Shown here: one piece after another, positions 1 to 7,457 of the stretch | How positions within the stretch are numbered: position 1 is the stretch's first letter | Layout of the letters: each line of letters starts with the position of its first letter | Source of the DNA: Nitrospirota bacterium | GTDB lineage: Bacteria; Nitrospirota; Thermodesulfovibrionia; Thermodesulfovibrionales; JdFR-86 | Assembly (NCBI GenBank): GCA_016207905.1 | Contig: JACQZC010000040.1 | Coordinates: 1-59,610, forward strand | Length of the DNA stretch: 59,610 bases | Direction of reading: 5' to 3' | Notes under the pieces: model-generated | Seen by the model: the letters and a program-made list of their open reading frames with translations, nothing else | Databases searched by the model: none | What the model was told of the DNA's origin: nothing | Program-made: the position numbers and the translations under genes

Positions 1-10
1 CATAGACCTC

Positions 11-1951
11 ATGTCCTTTAAGGCAAAGGCATCGAGCATGCTCTATGCAAAAGACAGATTGTGGAAGCAGGATGTGATTGACACAATCACTTATCCAAAT
101 GCCTATGAGGATGTTGGAAAGGTTGAGCCAATCGTTTATGGGAAAGACATTCTCATGCCTGCCCTAAGGACAGATTGGGGTGCAAAGACAACCCTAAAGG
201 CAGACATCATTGCATCATCAGTAAGCCTTGAGCTTAGTGATGCCTCAAGGTTTCCTTCCTCTGGCTCGGTATGGATTGATGATGAAAAAATAGGCTATGT
301 CTCTAAATCAGGTAATATCTTAAATACACTCACGAGGGCTCAGTCTGGGACAACTGCAACATCCCATAGGGCAGGTGCCGAGACATGGGAGCATAAGGCA
401 CAGTATGATAGCCTTCTTGCAAGCCATGAGCTTCACTCTCTGGGAGACATCTTCGCTGAGATAGACAGGAAACTTTTAAGGGTTACATCAGGTGTCTCTG
501 GTGTTTATGAGAATGGCAAACATAAACTCAGAGCAACAGAGCAGATTAAGGTTCAGGCTGTAAAGGATGATGTAGGTATTTCTCAGGGAAGCCATGGTCA
601 TAGCTCACCAGCAACACAGACGAGGATTCCCATCTCTGCGAGTCATGGTGGCAACTGGTTTAACTGGTCAGGTGTTGATGCAAATGTCTTTGACCAATCA
701 GACATCACATATTTACAGGGAAATAACAACACGATTGATTTAGGATGGGGAATGATTACAGCAAACTTTAATGCTTACACTGGACCAACACCCACGGCAG
801 TTTATCTTTGCGTTACGCATACATTTTCTTCTTCTGTGGTTGGTGCAATCCCCAAGATTGCAGGCGAAGGTGGCTTATGGATAGATTTAGATGCCTCCGG
901 TGTTAAGGTAACACAGAAGGTATATTTTGGAACAACTGTTCCGACACAGGTTAAGTATAAAGGAGAAAATAATAGCACTGCTCGTAATATATCCTTTTAT
1001 GTTTATGAGATGTGGCTTGAGGTGCATACATCCTCTACATCCTCAGACCCAGCCACAGGTGTGGCAAAAACAGGTGGCATTATTGCAACCCGCACAGTAG
1101 ACCGCTTCCATGCAGTCGTCTCTGGTTATAAAGACCCTGATGGAAAATATGGAGGAATAGGCTCTCTCATCGAGAGACCCGACTTGGTGATAAAGCATTT
1201 CTTAGTTCAAAAGATGGGATTTAGTTTTTCTGAGATTGATACGATGTCTTTTAATAAGGCAAGTGTGGATTATGGCATTTTATGCTCAGGAGCAGGATTT
1301 GCTTTTGTGATTGACTCTAAAATCAAGCCCTCCGAGCAATTAAAAAGACTTGCCTTTGAGTGCAGGTCTACTGTCAAGTATATCAAGGGCATGTGGTATT
1401 TAGATGTCCTTGCCGATACTGCACCTTCGGCTTTAAGGACAATCACATATAAAGAGCTTGCTGGTGAAGGAGCAAGATTTGTCTTTTCAAAAATTCCAAT
1501 CTATGCCCTTGCCAATGACCTCTCTGCTAAATTCAAAAAGGCTTACTCTAAATTAGGCTCGGAATCGGATTGGGACGGAACATCTAAGATAACGGATTCT
1601 ACCTCTGCTACGAAGTATGGCTCATATCCAAAGGAATTTGAGTTTGAATTCGTAAGGACTCAGTCAATGGCAGACAATGTTCTTACTCACATCCTTAAGC
1701 AGAGAAAGATGCCATATCTTGTTGTTTCATTCCCTGTTTTTTGGGAGCACTTTGATTTAAAGGTGGGAGATACCATCGAGATAGACAATCCCCTCTATGA
1801 CGGTAAGAAATTCTTTATAGAGGAGATAAGAAGGGATAAGGCAAAGGCAGAGGTCAAGGCAGTTGAATGGTGGTACGGTAAGAAATTCTTTATAGAGGAG
1901 ATAAGAAGGGATAAGGCAAAGGCAGAGGTCAAGGCAGTTGAATGGTGGTAA
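11..1951 (+). CDS. Phage tail/baseplate-type structural protein, 5' end possibly outside the window
   Basis: Prophage-type structural protein, most likely part of a tail tip or baseplate; I cannot assign the exact virion position. The N-terminal part (residues about 30-60, with VEPIVYGKDILMP) and a following Ser/Thr/Gly-rich segment with SSGSVWIDDEKI (about 83-95) and TRAQSGTTAT resemble tail proteins of transposable and siphovirus-like phages; this is pattern memory, not a search. The frame is open to the window edge, so the ATG at 11 may be internal. The last 25 codons are present twice, so the protein ends in two copies of a YGKKFFIEEIRRDKAK-containing block. A strong AGGAGG follows the stop codon with no start codon behind it, so the next phage gene seems lost. 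It lies alone beside non-phage genes, hence an island edge or prophage remnant. Confidence 0.55.
   Translation: MSFKAKASSMLYAKDRLWKQDVIDTITYPNAYEDVGKVEPIVYGKDILMPALRTDWGAKTTLKADIIASSVSLELSDASRFPSSGSVWIDDEKIGYVSKSGNILNTLTRAQSGTTATSHRAGAETWEHKAQYDSLLASHELHSLGDIFAEIDRKLLRVTSGVSGVYENGKHKLRATEQIKVQAVKDDVGISQGSHGHSSPATQTRIPISASHGGNWFNWSGVDANVFDQSDITYLQGNNNTIDLGWGMITANFNAYTGPTPTAVYLCVTHTFSSSVVGAIPKIAGEGGLWIDLDASGVKVTQKVYFGTTVPTQVKYKGENNSTARNISFYVYEMWLEVHTSSTSSDPATGVAKTGGIIATRTVDRFHAVVSGYKDPDGKYGGIGSLIERPDLVIKHFLVQKMGFSFSEIDTMSFNKASVDYGILCSGAGFAFVIDSKIKPSEQLKRLAFECRSTVKYIKGMWYLDVLADTAPSALRTITYKELAGEGARFVFSKIPIYALANDLSAKFKKAYSKLGSESDWDGTSKITDSTSATKYGSYPKEFEFEFVRTQSMADNVLTHILKQRKMPYLVVSFPVFWEHFDLKVGDTIEIDNPLYDGKKFFIEEIRRDKAKAEVKAVEWWYGKKFFIEEIRRDKAKAEVKAVEWW
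1801..1950 (+). repeat. Perfect 75-bp tandem duplication
   Basis: Bases 1801-1875 and 1876-1950 are identical. The period is a multiple of three, so the phage gene stays in frame and gains 25 residues; the first copy reads through because its TGG-TAC junction replaces the TGG-TAA stop of the second. The lack of any difference means a very recent event, or an assembly artefact. Confidence 0.95.
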
Positions 1952-1995
1952 GGAGGAAGTTTAAGTCTTCATAACCGTCAAGCCCTTCTTTCTGT

Positions 1996-2001
1996 TATAA
2001 T
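1996..2001 (+). promoter_or_regulatory. -10 element of queH, leaderless arrangement
   Basis: Consensus TATAAT ends 5 nt before the queH ATG. Transcription would start at or next to the start codon. No Shine-Dalgarno sequence is visible and no good -35 box was found. Confidence 0.5.
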
Positions 2002-2006
2002 TATCT

Positions 2007-2540
2007 ATGAAGCTTCTTTTGCATATGTGCTGTGCAAATTGTAGTCTTTATCCTGTCAAGAATCTTACATCAAAAAAAATAGAGTTAAAGGGTCTCTGGT
2101 TTAACCCCAATATTCATCCAGAGGAGGAATATCTGAATAGGCTCGATGCCTTAAAGAGACTCGATGGACTCTGGAGCCTCGATATAGAATACATCGATTA
2201 CTACGGGCTTGACTACTTTCTCAAGGTGGCTAAGGAAGAAGACCGCTGTAGTGTCTGTTACAGGGTGAGGCTCGGAAAGACTGCCGAGGTTGCAAAAAAG
2301 ATGGGGCTCGATGGCTTTACCACAACACTCCTTGTAAGCCCTTATCAGAAGTTCGATTTGATAGTGGAGACAGGAAGGGAGATGGAAAGGCTTTATTCGA
2401 TTCCGTTTTATCTTGAGGACATGAGGCATGGATGGAAAGAGGGTATAAGGGTCTCAAAGGAGCTTGGTCTTTACAGGCAGAGATACTGTGGATGTATGTT
2501 TTCGATGATTGACACAGGCACTGGCAATCTAATAAAATAA
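2007..2540 (+). CDS. queH: Epoxyqueuosine reductase QueH
   Basis: Predicted to reduce epoxyqueuosine to queuosine in tRNA, the last step of queuosine synthesis, in the cytoplasm; QueH is the cobalamin-independent alternative to QueG. The 177-residue length fits the family. The Cys signature is complete: CCANC near residues 8-12, CSVCYRVR near 81-88 and YCGC near 160, expected to bind the iron-sulfur cluster and a second metal. The family-typical NPNIHPEEEYLNRL and TTLLVSPYQK segments are present. Start chosen at the ATG directly behind a TATAAT box; there is no ribosome-binding site. It stands as a single gene between the prophage edge and the TPR gene. Confidence 0.9.
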   Translation: MKLLLHMCCANCSLYPVKNLTSKKIELKGLWFNPNIHPEEEYLNRLDALKRLDGLWSLDIEYIDYYGLDYFLKVAKEEDRCSVCYRVRLGKTAEVAKKMGLDGFTTTLLVSPYQKFDLIVETGREMERLYSIPFYLEDMRHGWKEGIRVSKELGLYRQRYCGCMFSMIDTGTGNLIK

Positions 2541-2570
2541 AAGTTAAACTGCTTAACTGTAAAGTATAGC

Positions 2571-2599
2571 TTGACTTTTAAGCCGAATTGGTTGAAAAT
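2571..2599 (+). promoter_or_regulatory. Candidate leaderless promoter of the TPR gene
   Basis: TTGACT (2571-2576), 17-nt spacer, GAAAAT (2594-2599), then 8 nt to the ATG at 2608. The -10 is weak (4 of 6), but position and lack of a Shine-Dalgarno sequence match other genes in the window. Confidence 0.4.
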
Positions 2600-2607
2600 T
2601 CAAAACA

Positions 2608-3696
2608 ATGGCAATGGACAATCTCGAAAAACTCAGAGAGAAGGTAGGAAAAGACCCTGCCTCAAAGCTTTTTGTTCCTCTTGCCGAAGAGTATAAAAAA
2701 GCAGGAATGCTCGATAAGGCTATAGAGACCTTATCTGCAGGGCTTGTGCTTCAGCCCGGATACATGAGTGCAAGGGTAGCACTCGGAAAGATATTTCTCG
2801 AAAAGGGTATGCAGGAAGCCGCAAGGGACGAGTTCGAGAAGGTCATAAAGGCTATACCCGATAACCTCTTTGCCCAGAGAAAACTTGCAGAGATATATAT
2901 GGGTATGGGCAATACCGAATCTGCCTTAGCCCGATATAAGACAGTCTTAAAACTTAATCCCCTCGATGAAGAGGTATCTTCTGCAATCAAGGAACTTGAG
3001 GAGTTTGCCTCTGAAAAATTAACTGCCGAAAAACCTCTACAGGCTGAACCAGTTGAACTCGAAGAGATTATACCCGAGCAACCAGCCTTAGAAGAGGCTG
3101 AAACATTAGAGATTCTCACAGAGGAACTGCCATCCGAAGAGCCTGTGGAAATCCCTACGGAAATGCCTGAATTTGTAATGCCTGATGAAACGACCCTTGC
3201 TCAACAACCATATCAAGAAGAAACCGAGGAAATAGAAATAATAAAAGAGTCTTCAGAGGCTCTCTCTATAGAAGAGGCAGAAGAATTGCTCAAAGAGGTA
3301 TCCCTGCCAGAAGAGGCTATCTCTATTCCAGAGGAACTATTGGCTGAAGCTGCCTTACCAGAGGAGACAGATGAGTTTATGCGGCTACATGAGGAGCCCT
3401 TAGAGGAAGTTCTTCCAAAGGAAGAGGCAATCTCCGAGACACCTATGACTGTGTCTCATGCCTCATTAGTCCTTGCGGATTCATTTATTTCAGAGGGAAA
3501 TTATTATGAGGCAATGCGCACATATAAGACACTCCTTAAAGACGACCCTCAGAATAAACGGGTAATGCAAAGAACGCATGAGTTAAAGGCACTTCTTAAA
3601 CTTCTTGGCAAGGACAAGGAAGTGCTTGTGGTAAGACTGGAAACATTTCTTAATGCTATAAAAAAGAGGGGCAGTGAGCTTTTCAGAAGTTCTTAA
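2608..3696 (+). CDS. TPR-repeat protein with long acidic linker
   Basis: Cytoplasmic scaffold-type protein of unknown partner. Residues about 1-130 hold three to four tetratricopeptide repeats (pattern A.Y...G....A...Y...L...P), the middle third (about 135-280) is very rich in Glu and Pro with near-repeats such as EELL and PEEA and is probably disordered, and the C-terminal 90 residues hold another TPR-like pair (SFISEGNYYEAMRTYKTLL). The 3' end overlaps the downstream roadblock/LC7 gene by 23 bp, so the two are translationally coupled and probably act together, perhaps in polarity, motility or secretion regulation as other roadblock proteins do. An alternative start two codons downstream (2614) cannot be excluded. 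Confidence 0.75.
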   Translation: MAMDNLEKLREKVGKDPASKLFVPLAEEYKKAGMLDKAIETLSAGLVLQPGYMSARVALGKIFLEKGMQEAARDEFEKVIKAIPDNLFAQRKLAEIYMGMGNTESALARYKTVLKLNPLDEEVSSAIKELEEFASEKLTAEKPLQAEPVELEEIIPEQPALEEAETLEILTEELPSEEPVEIPTEMPEFVMPDETTLAQQPYQEETEEIEIIKESSEALSIEEAEELLKEVSLPEEAISIPEELLAEAALPEETDEFMRLHEEPLEEVLPKEEAISETPMTVSHASLVLADSFISEGNYYEAMRTYKTLLKDDPQNKRVMQRTHELKALLKLLGKDKEVLVVRLETFLNAIKKRGSELFRSS

Positions 3697-4030
3697 AGAA
3701 GCAGTAGACAGGGTTGACGGTGCTGTGTCTGCCATGATAATAGGCAAAGACGGGATGCCTGTTCAAGAGTATGTTACCGAGAAGCTCCTAAGTCTCGATG
3801 ACCTTGGAGCAGAGGCATCGCAGATGATAAAGGATATTGGCATAGCAGCTGAAAACTTAGGTCTTGGAGAGGCAAAGGAGTTTTCTATTATCTCTGACCT
3901 CTGCGGAATCGTCCTCAGAAAGATAAACTCGGACTACTATTTTGCCATGGTCATAAAGCCTGATGGTAACTATGGAAAATGCAGGTTTGTCCTTCGCTCC
4001 GTTGTTCCAAAGGTTGAGGGAGAGTTTTAA
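3674..4030 (+). CDS. Roadblock/LC7-domain protein
   Basis: Small single-domain protein of the roadblock/LC7 (longin-like) fold, which in bacteria usually pairs with MglA-type small GTPases or acts as a dimeric adaptor; no GTPase gene is in the window. The whole 118 residues fit the domain: an initial helix FSEVLKEAVDRVDG, strand AMIIGKDGMPVQEYV, central helix, and the pair SDLCGIVLRKINSDYYFAMVIKPDG. The start is GTG at 3674, inside the upstream TPR gene, with an AGAGGGG ribosome-binding site. It ends just before a strong terminator that also serves the convergent cytochrome gene. Confidence 0.75.
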   Translation: MSFSEVLKEAVDRVDGAVSAMIIGKDGMPVQEYVTEKLLSLDDLGAEASQMIKDIGIAAENLGLGEAKEFSIISDLCGIVLRKINSDYYFAMVIKPDGNYGKCRFVLRSVVPKVEGEF

Positions 4031-4045
4031 TCCGTAAGCTGAAAC

Positions 4046-4070
4046 AAAGAGGGGGCAATGCCCCCTCTTT
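4046..4070. terminator. Bidirectional intrinsic terminator
   Basis: An 11-bp perfect stem (AAAGAGGGGGC / GCCCCCTCTTT) with a 3-nt AAT loop. A-rich and T-rich flanks let it work for both the roadblock gene and the convergent cytochrome gene. Confidence 0.85.
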
Positions 4071-4077
4071 ATAGTGT

Positions 4078-5283
4078 TTATCTGTCGAGAGTTACCTTCC
4101 TGGTTACTGAGTGAATCGGATATTTCTGCTCAGGGTTGCCAAGTTCGTAGAAAAGGTTAACTGTCACATCGGCTTCCCTTACACCCTCGGGGAGGTCGAA
4201 CTCCATTGTCTCCTTTTTAGGTTTCATCGGCTGAAGGCTCGTATCGCGCAGGTTTGCCACCTTCCAATGTGCTCCATACTTCATCTTGTGGTCCCTGCAG
4301 TTCGTAGCCTGCGGATGATAATGCCTTTCCTGCTTGTTCTCTACATCCTTACCATCTTTGTCTTTGTATTTTGCGGTCACTTCCATGACCACTCTGTTAT
4401 GAGATGGTCAGCCATCAGGGGTTCTATGCCCGGCAGTTGTAGTTATCGTTGTGGACACGACAACCTTAGACACATAAGTGCCTGCCTTTCTCAGCCAATC
4501 GTATCCGACGGTCTGCACATCGAGGGAAATCGCCTTGCCGAGGAGCTCTACCGTTGCCTTTTCATCGTTCCAATCAGGTGCTATAAGGTGGTCGCCTTTT
4601 TGCATGTGGCAGTTCTGACAGGTCTTTGTTCCGCCTGAGGATATATAGTTATGGAGATAACTGCCATACAGATTTGCACACTGAAATGGCTGGTCGAATT
4701 CAAGGTTAGGACCAAGTCCATGGCACTGTCCGCAAAAGAGCGAGTTGGTAAATATTGCGCTCTTTTTAATCTTTCCGCCTGGATGTGCATCATTGTCTTT
4801 TGAGCTATAGATGACGCCCTTTTCAGGCTCGCCAAGCTCACGCTTGTGAAGAATCGCCTTGGTGTTATGGCAGACGGTACATGTAATCTGAAGCTTGCTT
4901 ATTTTCTCCTTATTGCCGTCTAAGAGAGCCTGTGCCACCTCTGCGAAAAACGAATTCTCTGCATCCAATGCATTCGGTAGATGGCATTTGAAGCAGGGAA
5001 AGTTCTTTGCTGTTGCCACTTTAGGATCAACCTTGCCATCCTTGTCCTTTGGTGAAAACGCACTTTCCTTTACCACAGGCACAAGCATTAATCCGCCTTT
5101 GACCCCCATAAGAGGCCTTGCATGATGGGACTTTTCCCACTGGGCATAAATCTCGGCATGACAGCCCTTACAATCACTACTATCATACATCTTTGCAAGC
5201 TCATCGATGCTCTTTGCGCCTGCATAAACCGAAACAGGCACTACTACAATCGCTATTAACAGTAGCATTTTCAGATACTTCAT
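4078..5283 (-). CDS. extKL: Multiheme c-type cytochrome ExtKL-type, candidate selenoprotein (in-frame UGA at 4408-4410)
   Basis: Predicted periplasmic or outer-membrane electron-transfer cytochrome. An N-terminal signal peptide (KMLLLIAIVVVPVSVYA, cleavage near residue 21) precedes five CxxCH heme motifs at about C38, C97, C135, C184 and C222. A UGA codon falls at residue 292 in GHRTPDG-UGA-PSHNRVVMEV, and the frame continues for 109 more residues (MEVTAKYKDKDG onward) to a TAA. Both halves are in the same frame and well conserved in style, so this is not a frameshift; a SECIS-like hairpin lies right behind the UGA. From memory, public databases carry a family called multiheme c-type cytochrome (seleno)protein ExtKL, found with the porin ExtI in Geobacter ext loci; the divergent neighbour here is ExtI-like. 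Start is an ATG behind AAAGGAGG. If UGA were a true stop, a 291-residue protein would result. Confidence 0.8.
4373..4410 (-). promoter_or_regulatory. Candidate bacterial SECIS element
   Basis: In the mRNA, numbering the UGA as 1-3, nucleotides 19-25 (GUGGUCA) pair with 32-38 (UGACCGC) around the 6-nt loop UGGAAG. The 7-bp stem has one G-U pair. Loop distance from the UGA and a G among the first two loop bases match bacterial SECIS rules. It lies inside the coding frame, as expected for SelB-dependent decoding. Confidence 0.6.
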
Positions 5284-5319
5284 AATTCCTCCTTTCGTAT
5301 CGTGCTTGTACTCCTCTTT

Positions 5320-5349
5320 TTATATCGCATCGGCATAGTATAGTTTCAT
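5320..5349 (-). other. Short leader ORF (9 codons) upstream of the cytochrome gene
   Basis: In the transcript from the minus-strand promoter, GGGGGTGAG stands at proper spacing before an ATG followed by eight codons (MKLYYADAI) and TAA. It ends 36 nt before the cytochrome start. Possible leader peptide; function unknown. Confidence 0.3.
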
Positions 5350-5389
5350 CTCTCACCCCCTTTTTGAATACAAAGAATCGTTTACTCAA

Positions 5390-5418
5390 CTTATACAAAA
5401 AAACAACCAATTTGTCAA
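5390..5418 (-). promoter_or_regulatory. Promoter of the ExtKL-type cytochrome gene
   Basis: On the minus strand: TTGACA (5418-5413), 17-nt spacer, TATAAG (5395-5390). Near-consensus sigma-70-type promoter giving a leader of about 100 nt. Confidence 0.7.
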
Positions 5419-5439
5419 TTTATAAATTTAGGTCATATA

Positions 5440-5533
5440 TTAAAAGTATTTAGCCCCTTTGATTATCTCTTCCTTTTGTATCAAGTAGCTGTCCTTCTCA
5501 GCTCTTCCCTCAAGCACTATGGGATAACAGGTT
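5440..5533 (-). pseudogene. C-terminal fragment of a DUF2318 gene
   Basis: The minus strand encodes TCYPIVLEGRAEKDSY and so on to IIKGAKYF plus stop, an in-frame copy of the last 30 residues of the DUF2318 protein at 7921-8340 (TCYPIGLEGRAEKDSY..., LIKGTQYF). Nothing upstream of the conserved Cys remains. It sits between the cytochrome and porin promoters. Confidence 0.8.
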
Positions 5534-5588
5534 CATCTTAATAGTATGAAGACTTTACTATTTCAAAACTAAGAAGTTTAGAAATCTA

Positions 5589-5617
5589 TTGACAAAGATA
5601 CTTCTTTTTGCTAAACT
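5589..5617 (+). promoter_or_regulatory. Promoter of the porin gene
   Basis: TTGACA (5589-5594), 17-nt spacer, TAAACT (5612-5617), followed by AAGGAGGT (5634-5641) and the ATG at 5647. Confidence 0.65.
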
Positions 5618-5646
5618 AATTAAAAATCACACCAAGGAGGTAACCT

Positions 5647-7155
5647 ATGAGAAAGATTTTGGTATTCCTGCTTTTGGCACTTCTTCTTATCCCTACCCTC
5701 TCCTCTGCCAGCGAAGAAGAGCTAAAATCTGACATAGAAGCGCTTAAGAAGCAGGTTGAAGAACTCAAGATGTCCTCAGGAAAGGCTGAGTGGCCCTCAT
5801 GGCTTAAGCTAAATGGAGACCTGAGGACAAGGATTGACAGTCTCAAGGGCAAGGTCCATGACCACACCCTTGCGCTACCGAGAGGGACATATTATAACGG
5901 AATGCCCCTCTTCTATTTCAACGCCGCAAGCTCAATAAATGGTTATGATGCAAAGAACGACCCCATCTTTACAAACCGCTTCAGGCTTGGCATTGTTGTC
6001 AATCCTGTAGAGAATGTCTATGCAACAGCAAAGCTTGCTGCTTACAAGGTCTGGGGGCATCAGACCGAAACACCCGTTCAGGGTGCATACTTCGCTGACA
6101 GGGCTAATGGCACATTTGACGGCTCAGTAACGCATGTTCCTGAGGATAACATCCTCAGAGTTGACCAAGCAGACTTCACCATACTGAAAATACTCGGTAA
6201 GCCCATCTGGTTTTCTGTTGGAAGGAGACCCTCAACAGGTGGAGTTCCCACACATTATAGAAGGAATGAAGAGAAGGTAGGCACAGGCGGAGTGCAGGGC
6301 ATACTCGTTGACTATGCATTTGACGGCACCTCATTAGGTGTTGCTCCTGAGATAAGCGGGCTTCCAGGGGCTTATGCAAAGGTATGCTACGGGAAGGGCT
6401 ATGACTCAGGCTTCAAAAACCTTCAGGGTAACAGCATCAAGGATGTCACAATGGTTGGCTTAGACATAGTTGCGATAGAGACAGATGCCCTTCGCGTGGA
6501 GGTTGAAACAAACAAAGCATTTAACATATTTGACAACATGCCCGATGCAGGCGTCAGGACAAACCTCGGCGACATAGTGCAATATGGAACTACGGTCTCT
6601 GGAAAAGTTGCCAATCTTAATCTCTTTGCAAGCGCTGGACTTAGTAAGACAGAACCCAATAACAACATGTTCACCTATGGCATTGACAACGACAATGACG
6701 GTGCCCCTGAGATGACAGCTGGTGCAGGACTTCTTTATGATGCGGTGAAGGAGGACCACTCAGGCTGGGCAGTCTATGTTGGAGGCAGATATGATGTAGA
6801 GAAAACCCGCACCAAGATTGGCGCAGAATACAACCACGGCTCCAAATACTGGATAGCCTTTACCCCTGCGGCAGATGACATGTGGACAAGCAAGCTCGGC
6901 ACAAGAGGTGATGTCTACGAGGTCTATGTGATACAGTCCCTGAACAGAAAACCCATTGCAAAGCGCGGGCAGGTGTTCTTTAGGCTCGGCTATCAGTATT
7001 ATGACTTCAAACACACGGGCTCCAACAACTGGGTGGGCGCACCGAGAGAGATAGCCAAGCTTACAACAAACGACTTCGCAAACGGAAACGCACAGATGTT
7101 CCAGCCCATTGACAAGGCATACGACATCTACCTCACTTTAGAGGTAGTATTCTAA
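5647..7155 (+). CDS. extI: ExtI-like outer-membrane porin (DUF3373-type)
   Basis: Predicted outer-membrane beta-barrel. A cleavable signal peptide (MRKILVFLLLALLLIPTLSSA) is followed by a short coiled coil (EEELKSDIEALKKQVEELK, about 23-45), typical of trimeric or periplasm-anchored porins, and then about 440 residues of alternating polar/aromatic strands. The protein ends in LTLEVVF, the C-terminal Phe signature of barrel proteins. I place it with DUF3373/ExtI porins because of its divergence from the ExtKL-type cytochrome and its features (NRFRLGIVVNP, GRRPSTGGVPTHYRRNEEK); the assignment is from memory. Such porins sit with cytochromes in outer-membrane conduits linked in Geobacter to metal or selenite reduction. 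It has its own promoter, ribosome-binding site and terminator. Confidence 0.7.
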   Translation: MRKILVFLLLALLLIPTLSSASEEELKSDIEALKKQVEELKMSSGKAEWPSWLKLNGDLRTRIDSLKGKVHDHTLALPRGTYYNGMPLFYFNAASSINGYDAKNDPIFTNRFRLGIVVNPVENVYATAKLAAYKVWGHQTETPVQGAYFADRANGTFDGSVTHVPEDNILRVDQADFTILKILGKPIWFSVGRRPSTGGVPTHYRRNEEKVGTGGVQGILVDYAFDGTSLGVAPEISGLPGAYAKVCYGKGYDSGFKNLQGNSIKDVTMVGLDIVAIETDALRVEVETNKAFNIFDNMPDAGVRTNLGDIVQYGTTVSGKVANLNLFASAGLSKTEPNNNMFTYGIDNDNDGAPEMTAGAGLLYDAVKEDHSGWAVYVGGRYDVEKTRTKIGAEYNHGSKYWIAFTPAADDMWTSKLGTRGDVYEVYVIQSLNRKPIAKRGQVFFRLGYQYYDFKHTGSNNWVGAPREIAKLTTNDFANGNAQMFQPIDKAYDIYLTLEVVF

Positions 7156-7174
7156 ACACAGTAACCCTCCTGAG

Positions 7175-7212
7175 GGGGAGAGCACCCTCTGTGCTTTCCC
7201 CTTTTCTTTTTT
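7175..7212 (+). terminator. Intrinsic terminator of the porin gene
   Basis: An 11-bp stem (GGGGAGAGCAC / GTGCTTTCCCC, one G-T pair) with a 5-nt loop, followed by TTTTCTTTTTT. Confidence 0.9.
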
Positions 7213-7214
7213 CG

Positions 7215-7374
7215 CCTTAATCTTTGAAGTTGCCACTCCTGTGAGTCTCACATAAAGTCCTGAGATTGTTCTTTTAAGCTCAGATGGATTCAGGGTTTCA
7301 TATTGCCTCTTAAGAATTCTCTTGGTATTTTTGTCTATGTGTTTTGACTCAAGAGTTCTCTGATATGGTTCCAT
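7215..7374 (-). pseudogene. Relic of an integrase-core transposase C-terminus
   Basis: The minus strand encodes EPYQRTLESKHIDKNTKRI and then YETLNPSELKRTI, closely resembling the C-terminal end of rve-type transposases (PYQR.L.S.....TK.....Y..LNP..L...I). No catalytic DDE region precedes it, and the 3' end merges with the porin terminator. Too short to act; a leftover of an insertion. Confidence 0.5.
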
Positions 7375-7420
7375 TTGCCTTTCTATTACGAGTAGATTTT
7401 TGATGAGGCAATTCGCATTA

Positions 7421-7449
7421 TTGACCTTTTAGTGCTGAATGGATAAAAT
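7421..7449 (+). promoter_or_regulatory. Leaderless promoter of the ArsR-type gene
   Basis: TTGACC (7421-7426), 17-nt spacer, TAAAAT (7444-7449), then 8 nt to the ATG at 7458. No Shine-Dalgarno sequence. Confidence 0.6.
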
Positions 7450-7457
7450 ATTATGTT

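Noticed and set aside
4111-4638. Plus-strand frames opposite the cytochrome gene
   Set aside because: They are antisense shadows of the cytochrome frame with no start signal or recognisable domain.
4078-5283. Cytochrome gene as an ordinary nonsense pseudogene or a sequencing error
   Set aside because: The frame is otherwise intact on both sides, a SECIS-like hairpin fits the spacing, and the family is known from memory to contain selenoprotein members. It is kept as a caveat.
7138-7214. C-terminal part of the minus-strand frame beside the porin
   Set aside because: It is only the reverse of the porin terminator and stop; just the transposase-like part from 7215 up is kept.
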